33,067 nt of DNA from Gammaproteobacteria bacterium (GTDB taxonomy: Bacteria > Pseudomonadota > Gammaproteobacteria > Steroidobacterales > Steroidobacteraceae), in NCBI GenBank assembly GCA_028293765.1, contig JAQGOG010000154.1:1-33067 (forward strand), given 5' to 3'. The notes beneath the pieces are model-generated. The model did not search any database and was not told where the DNA came from. It was given only the letters and a program-made list of their open reading frames with translations. The position numbers were made by a program, and so were the translations under genes. Of the stretch, positions 16,773-26,135 are shown piece by piece. Positions within the stretch are counted from its first letter, which is position 1. Every line of letters begins with the position of its first letter.

Positions 16773-17318
16773 ATGGGCCCAGTTACCAACGAATCTTCCG
16801 GCGATGAACTGGGTAGCGAGCTCAATGCGCGCTTTCACGGGCCGCTGATGAGTTTCTTTCTGCGACGGATCAAGGTTAAGCCGTTAGCAGAGGATCTGAC
16901 TCAGGAAGTTCTCCTGCGGGTACTGCGGGCGTCGCGGATCGAGAAAATCGAGCACCCCGAGGGCTTTGTATTCAAGGTCGCGGGCAATCTGTTGAAAGAT
17001 CACTTCCGCCAGGCGCAGCGTACGGCGGAGGCGGCTCACGTACCCATTGAAGATGCACTTGCGGGGGAGTTCGAGCGGCAATTGGTGGAGGATCTGTCCC
17101 CGGAACGCGTCTTACTCATTGAAGACTCTCTCACTGACGCCTTGCGTACTCTTGGCGAGCTCGGCGAGCTGACTTGCAGCATTTTCGTGCTGTTCCGGCT
17201 GGAGAACATGAAGCAGAAGGAAATCGCCGCCCTTTACGGGATTGGGCGCAGCACCGTAGAGAAGCACGTCATGAAGGCAGTTCTGCATTTGACTAACCGG
17301 TACGGGCGCAAGTCATGA
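16773..17318 (+). CDS. ECF RNA polymerase sigma factor (FecI-like)
   Basis: A 181-residue extracytoplasmic-function sigma factor. Region 2 includes LAEDLTQEVLLRVLRA, the helix that contacts core polymerase and the -10 element. Region 4 contains MKQKEIAALYGIGRSTVEKHVMKAVLHL, a helix-turn-helix reading the -35. It overlaps the following FecR-type gene by 4 bases (ATGA) and is followed by a TonB receptor with a signalling domain, the classical FecI-FecR-FecA order. It should direct transcription of the downstream receptor gene, and perhaps acnD, when the anti-sigma factor signals. No strong ribosome site is seen before the ATG. Confidence 0.92.
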   Translation: MGPVTNESSGDELGSELNARFHGPLMSFFLRRIKVKPLAEDLTQEVLLRVLRASRIEKIEHPEGFVFKVAGNLLKDHFRQAQRTAEAAHVPIEDALAGEFERQLVEDLSPERVLLIEDSLTDALRTLGELGELTCSIFVLFRLENMKQKEIAALYGIGRSTVEKHVMKAVLHLTNRYGRKS

Positions 17319-18382
17319 GCGAAATTGCGCCCCGTGCTTTGGTTGAAGCTGCCGCCTGGCGCACGCACCTGGCCGAAACCGACAGCGAGAGCAGCACGGA
17401 GTTCGAGCTCTGGCTCGCGGCCGATTCGCACAACACCGCCGCCTGGAAGCGGGTCCAGAACACTTGGAACTACTTTGGCGATCAGGCCACGGCGCCGGAA
17501 CTCATCATGCTGCGGCGCGCGGCGCTGACTCACGCCCACCAGGCGGGCCGCGACAGGTGGACGCGCTCCAGGCGATTTTCGTCGCCACTCGGAATTGCGA
17601 TTGCATTGGGTGCTGTCGCCATCGGCAGTGTGCTTACGTGGCAACTGAGGCAGCCGGACCTCTATCAGACAGGTGCCGGCGAGCGCCGCGTCGTGACGCT
17701 TGCCGACGGCTCACAAATTACGCTCGACTCGCAGAGCAAAGTGCGGGTTCGATACTCAGCTCATGCGCGCGAATTGACTTTAGCTCAGGGCCAGGCCCGC
17801 TTCAATGTGGCGCACGATGTGCAGCGACCTTTTTCGGTCATTGCGAACGGCCACAGAGTCGTCGCCACGGGAACAGCCTTCAATGTCGATTTATTTGGCC
17901 CTAACCTGCTCGTAACCCTAATTGAAGGGCACGTCTCCGTGTTGCCGGAGGCCACGAGTGTCGGCGACGCTGCGCATGATCGCTCTGCCAGGGAAGAGTC
18001 GTCCCCTGGCCCGGGTGCCACGTCGGCACAGCGGACGAAATTCATTGCGTCAGATGCCCGCATCTCGCTTGATGCCGGTGAGCAGCTCGTCATCGCACCG
18101 CATGCGCCACCCAGGATCGACTACGTGAATTTGGAGCGGGCAACGGCCTGGCAGAACGGTGAACTGATCTTTGTGAACGAGCCGCTCTCAAGCGTTGTTG
18201 CGCGTATCAACCGGTACGTGCGGCATCCCGTGGTAATTGATGACGCAGCGACCGCGACGCTGCGCATCAGTGGTGTTTTTCATACTGGCGACGTGGACGG
18301 GTTTGTCAGTACGATCGTCGCTTACCTTCCGGTGCGCACCCGAGAAAGTCAGGACGGGACGACCCGCTTGATCGGCCGTTAA
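17315..18382 (+). CDS. FecR-family anti-sigma/sigma regulator
   Basis: A 355-residue single-pass inner-membrane protein. The cytoplasmic N-terminus (about 1-85) has the FecR anti-sigma (DUF4880) pattern with ELWLAADSHNTAAWKRV. One transmembrane helix is at about 91-110. The periplasmic FecR domain (about 118-215) contains VVTLADGSQITLDSQSKV and ATGTAFNVD…VTLIEGHVSVL, and a C-terminal DUF4974-type domain runs from about 278 to 350. A Ser/Ala/Gly-rich insert of about 30 residues near 215-245 looks like a linker. It would receive the signal from the STN domain of the receptor encoded next and control the sigma factor encoded before it. Confidence 0.92.
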   Translation: MSEIAPRALVEAAAWRTHLAETDSESSTEFELWLAADSHNTAAWKRVQNTWNYFGDQATAPELIMLRRAALTHAHQAGRDRWTRSRRFSSPLGIAIALGAVAIGSVLTWQLRQPDLYQTGAGERRVVTLADGSQITLDSQSKVRVRYSAHARELTLAQGQARFNVAHDVQRPFSVIANGHRVVATGTAFNVDLFGPNLLVTLIEGHVSVLPEATSVGDAAHDRSAREESSPGPGATSAQRTKFIASDARISLDAGEQLVIAPHAPPRIDYVNLERATAWQNGELIFVNEPLSSVVARINRYVRHPVVIDDAATATLRISGVFHTGDVDGFVSTIVAYLPVRTRESQDGTTRLIGR

Positions 18383-18510
18383 CGTTCATTGTTTTCGCAA
18401 GCGCCGCCGCGCCGACGAAATTACCTGAGCTGTCCCGGCTCTGGAGCCACATTTGCCGAGGTTGGAGGGCGTGGCTGAACCGCTCTTCCCGACAGCGTGC
18501 GGAGGATTTT

Positions 18511-18537
18511 GGAAATCTCAGCGTCTTTAGTTCTGTG
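18511..18537 (+). promoter_or_regulatory. Candidate ECF-type promoter for the STN receptor gene
   Basis: GGAAAT at 18511-18516, then 15 bases, then TCTGTG at 18532-18537, lies 55 bases before the receptor ATG. GGAA-type -35 boxes with about this spacing are typical of ECF and iron-starvation sigma promoters. It is a plausible target of the adjacent sigma factor; no second copy was identified to support it. Confidence 0.4.
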
Positions 18538-18579
18538 AGCCGTGGACACGGGACGGGGCTCGACTTCGACAATCCAAAC

Positions 18580-18587
18580 GGGGGGGG
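18580..18587 (+). promoter_or_regulatory. Eight-G tract at the ribosome-binding position
   Basis: Eight consecutive G end 4 bases before the ATG at 18592. Position and composition match the seven-G tract before the first receptor gene. Length changes in such a tract would alter the spacing and strength of the ribosome site. Confidence 0.7.
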
Positions 18588-18591
18588 CGTA

Positions 18592-21500
18592 ATGATTAAA
18601 GGAACGCAGTGCCTGGGCGGCATGACGCGCATCAAGCGGCTATTCGCACGATATTCGACCTTTCAGAAAAGAATGGCTCGGCCCCGCATGGGCCAGGGCC
18701 TCTTCATTCAGCTCAGCGCAATTGGTCTTGTCGGCGCCTTGTGCGCCACATCTGCGCATGCCCATACGCGAACCTTTCATTTCGCCATTGTCAATCAGTC
18801 TCTGTCTCAAGCGTTGCGAACCTACGGGCAAGTCTGCGGCCAGGAAATCATATTCACCGAGGATGTGACTGCTGGTGTCGGCGCTGCATCGCTCGAAGGT
18901 GACTTTACAGCTCAGGACGCCCTGGGCCGGCTGCTGGACGACAGCGGATTGGTCGCTGTGCGATCACCTTCTGGCGCAGTGATGATTCGTCGACGCTCCG
19001 CTGACGCGGCGCTCGGCACCACCAACGCTGCCAATGGCCTGGAGATGACTGCGTATACCGGCAGCGTGCTGACTGTTGCGCAAGTGGATGGTCCGGCCGC
19101 CATCGCGCCAGCCTCAAGTGATCCGCCGGCGACGCAACCTGCTGATGCCACGGAGAATAATGGCCAAAGATCCCCAGTCCAGGAGATCGTTGTCACAGGT
19201 AGCCGTATTGCTCGGCGTGATTTTCAATCAGACAGCCCGATTGCCACGATCGATCAGTCCGCGCTGGGTGCGGCCGGTCAACCGACCCTAGACAAGGCCC
19301 TCGGCGAGATGCCTCAGTTCGCGGCCGCCCAGGGCCAGAGCGAGGTTGGAGACGTGCAGGGCGCGACGGGCTTTCAGGGCGGCCAGTCCTATGGTGACTT
19401 GCGTGGCCTCGGCGCGAACCGCGCGCTGGTACTGATGGACGGCCGCCGGCTCACGATGTCGAATCCGAACGGCTCCATCGATCTCAATACGATCCCGATG
19501 TCGATGATCGAGAACGTCGAAGTCATCACGGGCGGAGCGTCCGCGGCCTACGGTTCCGACGCCATCGCCGGCGTGATCAATTTCAAGCTGCGGCAGCATT
19601 TCAGTGGCGCCGAGCTCGACGTGCAGCATGGCGCGACCACTCACGGCGACGGCGCGAACGAGCACGTCAGCGCACTCCTCGGCGGAGACTTCGCGGAGCA
19701 CCGTGGCAACGCGGTGTTTGCCTTCGAGTACGCGGAACGTAGCGTCGTGCTCGGCGCCAACCGGGCCTTCTCCTCCAACATTCGACAGGTCGGTACCCCT
19801 CAAGAGGGCATCATCCCGGCGGGAACCCTCGGCTCCTACCCGACGATCGGCGCAATCAACACGGTTCTGGCCGGGTATCCGAACACCACGCCCATCGCGG
19901 GCAGCGGACCGTATCTGGGGGCCCTCGGCGTCAACACCGACGGAACGATCTTCACGGACAAGGCCCGACCGAACTGCGTACAGAACTACCGGGGCGTCGG
20001 CGCGCCGTTAGTACAGATTACGCCCGACTGCTCGACCGTCAACGTGGTGAACGGGCGTTACTTTGCGATTCAGGTGCCGCTCACCAAGTACAACATCTTC
20101 GCGCGCACCACCTACAATGTCACCGATAACATCTCGGCGTACGGCCAGATGACCTTCATGGAATCCTCGTCGCGTGACCACACGGCACCCGGTTTCACGG
20201 GCGGCGGCAAGGAGCTCTTCATTCCCCTCAATAACCCGTACGTGGTCAACAACCCGGCGCTCCAGGCCATCCTGGGGTCCCGCACAGCGAATCCGAACAA
20301 TCCGCAGGCGCTGACGCAACCGATCACCTACTACAAGGAGCTGGTCACGAGCGGCAACCGCGTCGAAACGTTCAACTATACCGTCTACCAGGCGCTCGGC
20401 GGCTTGAAGGGAGAGATTCCAGGCACCGACCTGAGTTGGGACGTCTACACATCCTTCGGGCGTAGCGTCTTCGACAACTTTGAGGCCAACGACTCGAGCA
20501 AGACGGCTTTCGCAGCCATGCTGAATGGCACGGCGAATTACCACGGCTCGGCCGGAGATTGCATCGGCTACGCCTGGAATCCGTTCGGTGTCAACGCTCT
20601 GAGTGCCGGTTGCAGAGAGTTTGCGACTCGGGACAACCACAACATCGACATCATCACGCAGAAAAATATCGAGGGCACCCTGCAGGGCAAGCTGGCGACG
20701 CTGCCGGCGGGCGAGTTGCGATTCGCGCTCGGCGCGGATTATCGCGGCAGCAGCTTCGATTATCGCCCCGACCACGGGCTGGCGACGGGCGACAGCTTCT
20801 CCTACGATAACGTCGTCCCGACATCGGGCACCCAGAACGTGCGAGAAGTCTTCGGTGAGCTGCTCGTGCCGGTCCTGAAGGACCGGTGGATGGTTCATGA
20901 TCTGTCCCTGGATCTCGGGTTTCGACGCTCGCAATACGACGGCTTCGGCGGGGTCAACACCTGGAAGGCGGACCTGAACTGGAAACCGGTCTCCACGTTC
21001 ACTGTGCGAGGGGGTTATTCGAAAGCGATCCGCGCTCCCAGCCTCGGTGAGCTCTTTGCGCCGACCACGACCGGTAACCTGAGCGTCGGCCCGACGCCGG
21101 CCGCCGGTGACCCGTGCGACTCGCGCAGCAGCCTCCGGTCGGGCCCCAACGCAGCGCAGCTGGCGGCTCTCTGCCAGGCGCAGGGTGTACCGGCGGCGCT
21201 GTATGCGAATTACCAGTATGGCGTCGACTCGGTGCACGGGACCTCTGGCGGAAACCCGCATTTGACACCGGAGACTGCCAACACGTACTCGGTCGGCGGT
21301 GTTTGGAATCCGGAATTCGACCGTGCGCTGCTGCGCAATTTCTCTATTTCCGTCGATTACTACAGCATCAAGATAGCGAATGCCGTCGGGTCGCTGTCTC
21401 TGACGAGCATCCTGCCCCGCTGCTTCAATTTCGATGGTGTCAGCAATCCGACGTACTCAACGGCGAACCTCTATTGCCAGCAGATCGTTCGTGATCCGAA

Positions 21501-22074
21501 CACCGGCAACATCGTGCTCGGGCATGAGGGGCTCCTCAATCTCGCGAGCTACAAGACGGACGGCGTCGACACGCAATTGGACTGGAACTTCGGCTTGAGC
21601 GCGCTGGGTCTGAGTGATGCAGCGGGCAGGATTCGAATGAACTCCATCATTGCTTACACCCGTTCGTTCGATGTCGCTGCATTGCCAGGCGCCCCGGTCC
21701 GGAACTACGCGGGCAGCATCGGTGACACTGAAGTGAGCGCGGAGATGGCCCACCCGCACTGGAAGGCCAACACGGCAATCGGCTATGCAGTTGGGCCTGT
21801 GTCTGCCGCCGTGCACTGGCGCTATATCGCTGCGATGAAGGACTACAGCTCCGTGGCCAATCCGGCGAGCACGACGGCGGGCGTGCCCGCATACAGCTAC
21901 TTTGATCTCGACGCGCACTGGGCGGCGATGGATCACTTTGTCCTCACGGTCGGTATCACCAATCTCTCAGACAAGCAGCCGCCCTTTGTCAGCGGCCAGC
22001 CACTGACCACGGATGCCTCGACCTACGACATCCTCGGGCGCAGCTACTATGTCGGAGTCAAGGCAACGTTCTGA
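18592..22074 (+). CDS. TonB-dependent receptor/transducer with N-terminal STN signalling domain (FecA-like)
   Basis: A 1160-residue outer-membrane receptor. A basic N-terminal extension precedes the signal core (about 36-57, ending SAHA-HTR). The STN domain (about 60-135; FHFAIVNQSLSQALRTYG…GLVAVRSPSGAVMIRR) is the periplasmic part that contacts FecR proteins. After a low-complexity linker come the TonB box-like QEIVVTGSRIARR, the plug (DLRGLGANRALVLMDGRR, VEVITGGASAAYGSDAIAGV) and a barrel ending in VGVKATF with terminal Phe. ATG 18592 is preferred to a GTG at 18535 because of the G-rich site. With the sigma and FecR genes upstream it completes a cell-surface signalling system: substrate binding outside induces its own transcription. 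The substrate may be a tricarboxylate or its metal complex, judged only from neighbours. Confidence 0.94.
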   Translation: MIKGTQCLGGMTRIKRLFARYSTFQKRMARPRMGQGLFIQLSAIGLVGALCATSAHAHTRTFHFAIVNQSLSQALRTYGQVCGQEIIFTEDVTAGVGAASLEGDFTAQDALGRLLDDSGLVAVRSPSGAVMIRRRSADAALGTTNAANGLEMTAYTGSVLTVAQVDGPAAIAPASSDPPATQPADATENNGQRSPVQEIVVTGSRIARRDFQSDSPIATIDQSALGAAGQPTLDKALGEMPQFAAAQGQSEVGDVQGATGFQGGQSYGDLRGLGANRALVLMDGRRLTMSNPNGSIDLNTIPMSMIENVEVITGGASAAYGSDAIAGVINFKLRQHFSGAELDVQHGATTHGDGANEHVSALLGGDFAEHRGNAVFAFEYAERSVVLGANRAFSSNIRQVGTPQEGIIPAGTLGSYPTIGAINTVLAGYPNTTPIAGSGPYLGALGVNTDGTIFTDKARPNCVQNYRGVGAPLVQITPDCSTVNVVNGRYFAIQVPLTKYNIFARTTYNVTDNISAYGQMTFMESSSRDHTAPGFTGGGKELFIPLNNPYVVNNPALQAILGSRTANPNNPQALTQPITYYKELVTSGNRVETFNYTVYQALGGLKGEIPGTDLSWDVYTSFGRSVFDNFEANDSSKTAFAAMLNGTANYHGSAGDCIGYAWNPFGVNALSAGCREFATRDNHNIDIITQKNIEGTLQGKLATLPAGELRFALGADYRGSSFDYRPDHGLATGDSFSYDNVVPTSGTQNVREVFGELLVPVLKDRWMVHDLSLDLGFRRSQYDGFGGVNTWKADLNWKPVSTFTVRGGYSKAIRAPSLGELFAPTTTGNLSVGPTPAAGDPCDSRSSLRSGPNAAQLAALCQAQGVPAALYANYQYGVDSVHGTSGGNPHLTPETANTYSVGGVWNPEFDRALLRNFSISVDYYSIKIANAVGSLSLTSILPRCFNFDGVSNPTYSTANLYCQQIVRDPNTGNIVLGHEGLLNLASYKTDGVDTQLDWNFGLSALGLSDAAGRIRMNSIIAYTRSFDVAALPGAPVRNYAGSIGDTEVSAEMAHPHWKANTAIGYAVGPVSAAVHWRYIAAMKDYSSVANPASTTAGVPAYSYFDLDAHWAAMDHFVLTVGITNLSDKQPPFVSGQPLTTDASTYDILGRSYYVGVKATF

Positions 22075-22102
22075 GGCGGTATTGCGGCGGCTATGCTCGG
22101 AT

Positions 22103-22146
22103 GCGGCGCTTGCCATCAGGCTTCCACGCTTGGTCGCAAGCGCCGC
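22103..22146 (+). terminator. Perfect 11-bp inverted repeat after the STN receptor gene
   Basis: GCGGCGCTTGC (22103-22113) and GCAAGCGCCGC (22136-22146) pair perfectly around a 22-base loop, about 30 bases after the receptor stop. An alternative pairing of GAGGCGG (22073-22079) with CCGCCTC (22143-22149) would compete with it. No T tract follows. It probably separates or attenuates the receptor and acnD transcription units. Confidence 0.5.
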
Positions 22147-22240
22147 CTCGCGCTGCGGATCGCCTTGATGATCATTGCGGGCAGGCGAACCCCGTGGCGT
22201 GTCGCCCGAGCTGGATAGGCGGCTAGGCACCTGGCCGCTC

Positions 22241-22268
22241 ATTGTCATATCTGCTAAGATATGACAAT
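22241..22268. promoter_or_regulatory. 28-bp perfect palindrome overlapping the acnD start codon
   Basis: ATTGTCATATC (22241-22251) and GATATGACAAT (22258-22268) are exact reverse complements around TGCTAA. The ATG of the aconitase gene (22261-22263) lies inside the right arm. Length, AT content and symmetry look like an operator; the GntR-type regulator encoded at the end of the same operon is the obvious candidate. TAAGAT at 22255-22260 could serve as a -10 box, which would give a leaderless or nearly leaderless message. Confidence 0.7.
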
Positions 22269-24969
22269 TGTTCCGGAATACTCGAGATACACCCCGTTGC
22301 CGAGCACATTCGGTCGTTTCGATGAACTGCAGCTGGGTGGTCACCCGTTGCTGCACGTGTCCATCACTGCGATGCCCTCGGTGACACGTTTGCCGATGTC
22401 GCTGAAGGTCATTCTCGAGAACCTCATGCGCCAAGCTACGCGCGGCGTAGACGTCGACAGCCAGCTCGAGGCACTCATGGCACGACGGGTCGGCTCAGGC
22501 CTGTCCTTTTTTCCGGCGCGGGTCCTCCTTCAGGACCTCCTGGGGGTTCCGCTGCTGGTCGATCTGGCGTCGCTCCGGGATGCAATCGCGAAAGCGGGCG
22601 GCGATCCGAAGTCAGTCAATCCGAAGGTGCCGGCCGACCTCGTCATCGATCATTCCCTGCGAGTGGACCTCTCGGCGACACGCACCGCTCGCGGCGTCAA
22701 TCTCGCGCTCGAGCACGAGCGCAACGTGGAGCGTTTCCGTTTTCTGCGCTGGTGCCAACAGAGCTTCGATAACCTGCGAGTCATCCCCCCTGGCAAGGGC
22801 ATCCTGCATCAGATCAACTTCGAGTATCTGGGCAAGGTGGTGTGGACGGAGGCAACGCCGCAGGGTGTGGTCGCCTATCCGGACACACTGGTTGGGACCG
22901 ACAGTCACACGACGATGATCAACGGTCTCGGCATCCTCGGCTGGGGTGTCGGTGGGATCGAAGCCGAAGCGGTAATGCTCGGGAAGCCGGTGTCGCTGGC
23001 CCTGCCCGAAGTCGTCGGCGTCAACGTCATCGGCACCCTGCAGGAAGGCGCGATGCCAACGGATCTCGTGCTGACGATCACGGAGAGGCTCCGGAGCATC
23101 GGCGTGGTGGGCAAGTTCGTCGAGTTCTTCGGAGCCGGGCTCGACGCGCTCTCGGTTCCGGACCGCGGCACCATCGCGAACATGGCGCCGGAATGCGGCG
23201 CAACCTGTGTCTATTTTCCTGTAGACGAGCGTGCTCTCGGCTACCTGCGGATGACCGGCCGAGACGCGGAGCAGGTCCGCCTGGTCGAAGCGTATTCGAA
23301 GGCCCAGGCGTTATGGCGCGACGATACAACGCAGCCGCCCGAATTCGAGACGGTCGTCACTCTCGATCTGCGCACCGTGCGTCGCTCGATCGCGGGTCCT
23401 CGCAATCCTGAAGAGCGGATCGATCTCGAGAATGCACCTCTGGCCTTCGCGGAATACCACCAGAAGCCAGCTGATCACGCCCTGTCCAAGCGGGCGGTGT
23501 TGGTCGAAGATCAGCATTTCGCTCTGCAAGATGGCTCGATCATCATAGCGGCGATTACGAGCTGCACGAACACATCCAATCCAGTGAACATGGTTGCGGC
23601 CGGGCTCCTCGCGCGCAATGCGGTCAGGAAGGGTCTCGCGGTCAAACCGTGGGTCAAAACCTCATTCGCACCGGGCAGTCAGGTGGTCGCAGCGGTGCTC
23701 GAGCGCGCCCAACTGCAGCAACCGCTCGACGCGCTCGGTTTTCAGGTGGTCGGCTTCGGGTGCACGACGTGCAACGGCATGTCGGGGCCGATCGCCAGAT
23801 CCATCGCCGCTGCCATCGAGCGCGAGCGGCTCGTCGCGGTCGCGGTACTCTCCGGCAACCGCAACTTCGAAGGCCGAATCCATCCGAATGTCCGCGCGGC
23901 TTATCTCGCTTCGCCGGCGCTGGTCGTCGCGTACGCGATTGCCGGTTCCATGACAATCGATGTCATCCGAGATCCGCTGGGTCTCGATGAGGAGGGGCGG
24001 CCCGTGTTCCTGCGCGACATCTGGCCATCGTCGCAGGAAATCGCGGCGGTTGCGGAACGGGCTTATGAGCCTCGGCTGTTCCGGGAAAAATATGCCGAAC
24101 TCTTCGACGGCGATGCGACGTGGCTCAAACTGGCCAGCAACGGCGGCGACTGCTTCCCCTGGCAACCGAGCAGCACATATATCCGCCGCGCGCCCTACTT
24201 CGAAGGATTGACAGCGTCGCTGCCCCAAATGTCCGACATCACCGGGCTGCGGGCTCTCGCGATCCTGGGCGATTCGATCACGACCGACCATATCTCGCCT
24301 TCGGGTGAGATCACGCTCGGCTCGGCGGCCGCAGAGCTGCTTCTCGCAACCGGCGTCGCGCAATCCGAGTTCAACTCCTACGGCACGAGGCGCGGCAATC
24401 ACGAAGTGGCGATACGGGCAACCTTCGCGAACATCCGGCTGCGTAACCGCATCGTGCCCGGTAGCGAAGGCAGCATCACCAGGCTGATGCCTGAGGGGAT
24501 GGAGGTCCGGCTGTTCGATGCGGCTGTGGAATACGGTCGACGCGGCGTGCCGCTCGTGATCGTCGCGGGCCAGAATTACGGCTGCGGCTCCTCGCGCGAC
24601 TGGGCGGCAAAAGGCGTGTCGTTGCTCGGAGTCAAGGCGGTGATCGCCGAGAGTTTCGAGCGTATCCATCGCACGAACCTGATCGGCATGGGCGTGTTAC
24701 CCCTGCAATTTGCGCGGGGTACGACTGCCGGGGCCCTCGGACTGGACGGCTCGCAGACATTCGACCTCGTCGATCTCGACGCGAGTCTCGGCGTGCGCGG
24801 TACGGTCCAGTGCATCGTCCGACGGACAGATGGCACTTCGACCCGCGCGCCGCTTCACGTCGGAATCGAGACCGAGGACGAGCTGCATTACCTGCGCAGT
24901 GGCGGAATCCTGCCAGCCGTGTGGCGGGAGTATGTTGGCAACGACACACAACCTGCGAGGCCCTCATGA
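22261..24969 (+). CDS. acnD: Aconitase-family dehydratase, AcnD-like (2-methylcitrate/aconitate hydratase)
   Basis: A 902-residue monomeric [4Fe-4S] aconitase. Cluster ligands are C435 in TSCTNTSNP and C501/C504 in GCTTCNGMSG; VGTDSHTTMINGLG, GDSITTDHISPSG and GCGSSRDWAAKG are active-site blocks of the family. The NGMSG ending of the cysteine motif and the prpF gene that follows with a 4-base overlap favour AcnD, which dehydrates 2-methylcitrate in the AcnD-PrpF variant of the methylcitrate cycle, over housekeeping AcnA. AcnD also acts on citrate-aconitate-isocitrate. PrpB and PrpC are not in this window. The start has no Shine-Dalgarno site and sits in a palindrome; the next usable in-frame start would remove conserved sequence. 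Confidence 0.87.
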   Translation: MTIVPEYSRYTPLPSTFGRFDELQLGGHPLLHVSITAMPSVTRLPMSLKVILENLMRQATRGVDVDSQLEALMARRVGSGLSFFPARVLLQDLLGVPLLVDLASLRDAIAKAGGDPKSVNPKVPADLVIDHSLRVDLSATRTARGVNLALEHERNVERFRFLRWCQQSFDNLRVIPPGKGILHQINFEYLGKVVWTEATPQGVVAYPDTLVGTDSHTTMINGLGILGWGVGGIEAEAVMLGKPVSLALPEVVGVNVIGTLQEGAMPTDLVLTITERLRSIGVVGKFVEFFGAGLDALSVPDRGTIANMAPECGATCVYFPVDERALGYLRMTGRDAEQVRLVEAYSKAQALWRDDTTQPPEFETVVTLDLRTVRRSIAGPRNPEERIDLENAPLAFAEYHQKPADHALSKRAVLVEDQHFALQDGSIIIAAITSCTNTSNPVNMVAAGLLARNAVRKGLAVKPWVKTSFAPGSQVVAAVLERAQLQQPLDALGFQVVGFGCTTCNGMSGPIARSIAAAIERERLVAVAVLSGNRNFEGRIHPNVRAAYLASPALVVAYAIAGSMTIDVIRDPLGLDEEGRPVFLRDIWPSSQEIAAVAERAYEPRLFREKYAELFDGDATWLKLASNGGDCFPWQPSSTYIRRAPYFEGLTASLPQMSDITGLRALAILGDSITTDHISPSGEITLGSAAAELLLATGVAQSEFNSYGTRRGNHEVAIRATFANIRLRNRIVPGSEGSITRLMPEGMEVRLFDAAVEYGRRGVPLVIVAGQNYGCGSSRDWAAKGVSLLGVKAVIAESFERIHRTNLIGMGVLPLQFARGTTAGALGLDGSQTFDLVDLDASLGVRGTVQCIVRRTDGTSTRAPLHVGIETEDELHYLRSGGILPAVWREYVGNDTQPARPS

Positions 24970-26120
24970 CCCAAGTCTGGATCCCCGCTGCTTTCTATCG
25001 TGGCGGCTCGAGCAAGGGTCTCTTCTTTCACACCCGCCATTTGCCGATCGATCGGGCCACGATCGACCGCATCTTGCTCGATATTCTCGGCAGCCCCGAC
25101 CCGTATGGCCGGCAGCTCGACGGAATGGGTGGAGGCATTTCCTCCTTGTCGAAGGCCGCAATCATCGGACCCTCCACCCATTGTGAAGCCGATGTGGACT
25201 ATACCTTTGCCCAGATCGCGGTCGATGCGCCGGTGGTCGATTGGGGCGCCAACTGCGGCAATCTCTCCTCTGTCGTCGGTCCCTTCTGCGTGGACGAGGA
25301 CCTGATCAAGGTCGCGGACGGTGAAGCCCTGGTGCGCATTCATCAGGTCAACACGAGCAAGATCATCCACGCGCGCTTTTCGGTAGAGAACGGACAAGCA
25401 GTGACGCATGGAAGCTTTGCAATCGCGGGCGTTGCCGGCACGGGCGCGCGCATCCGGCTCGATTTTCTCAGTCCCGGCGGCAGCGCGACTCGCGGATTGC
25501 TGCCGACGGGCAATGTCGTGGATTGCGTGACCCTACCCGATGGGAGCCGCATCGAGATGTCGCTCATCGACGCCAGCAATCCGCTCGCCTACGTCAGGGC
25601 GTCTGATCTCGGTCTGACCGGCACCGAATTGCCCGCGGAAATCGAGGCAAAAGCGGGAATGATGGCGCGCCTCGACATACTGCGCCGGCATGCCGGAGTT
25701 CTGATGGGCCTCGGCACAACGCCGGATGCGGTGAAGCTCGCCAATCCGAAGATCGCCATCGTCTCGGCCCCAGCCTCATTTCGGACGCTGGACAAAGCTG
25801 GGGTTGCCGGGGCGGATCACGAAATCGGGATCCGCATGCTATCGATGGCAAGGGTCCATAGGGCCGTGACGCTGACCGGAGCCCTGTGCACGGCGGTCGC
25901 CTGTCGACTTGCGGGAACCATTGCGAATCAGCTTTGCTCGACGCTTGCCCCGGACGCGCAGATCCGCGTCGGCAACCCATCTGGGGTGGTTTCCGTAGGA
26001 GCCTCCGTTCGCTATAACAATGGCTGGATCGCTGACAGCGCCACTGTAAGTCGAACGGCGCGGAGGCTGATGCAAGGTACGGTTGCCGTCCGCGGCGATG
26101 TGCTGGCCCACCCGCTCTGA
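24966..26120 (+). CDS. prpF: PrpF family aconitate/methylaconitate isomerase
   Basis: A 384-residue PrpF protein with two related diaminopimelate-epimerase-like halves. PrpF isomerises the 2-methylaconitate made by AcnD and also interconverts trans- and cis-aconitate. Family blocks are FYRGGSSKGLFF (10-21), GSPDPYGRQLDGMGGGISSLSK with K63, and DWGANCGNLSS with C97; these correspond to the Lys and Cys important in the characterised enzyme. Later come LLPTGNVVD and IRVGNPSGVV. ATG 24966 overlaps the acnD stop (ATGA) and matches the family N-terminus; a longer frame from 24810 lies inside acnD and is rejected. LigU/GalD-type oxalomesaconate isomerases are related, but linkage to acnD supports PrpF. 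Confidence 0.9.
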   Translation: MTQVWIPAAFYRGGSSKGLFFHTRHLPIDRATIDRILLDILGSPDPYGRQLDGMGGGISSLSKAAIIGPSTHCEADVDYTFAQIAVDAPVVDWGANCGNLSSVVGPFCVDEDLIKVADGEALVRIHQVNTSKIIHARFSVENGQAVTHGSFAIAGVAGTGARIRLDFLSPGGSATRGLLPTGNVVDCVTLPDGSRIEMSLIDASNPLAYVRASDLGLTGTELPAEIEAKAGMMARLDILRRHAGVLMGLGTTPDAVKLANPKIAIVSAPASFRTLDKAGVAGADHEIGIRMLSMARVHRAVTLTGALCTAVACRLAGTIANQLCSTLAPDAQIRVGNPSGVVSVGASVRYNNGWIADSATVSRTARRLMQGTVAVRGDVLAHPL

Positions 26121-26135
26121 AGCTCGCCGCGCCGT

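Noticed and set aside
20008..21261. Minus-strand open frame of 417 codons
   Set aside because: Lies wholly inside the STN receptor gene; no domain, no ribosome site, typical GC-rich antisense frame.
24810..24965. N-terminal extension of prpF inside acnD
   Set aside because: The PrpF family starts at the ATG at 24966, which also gives the usual 4-base operon overlap.
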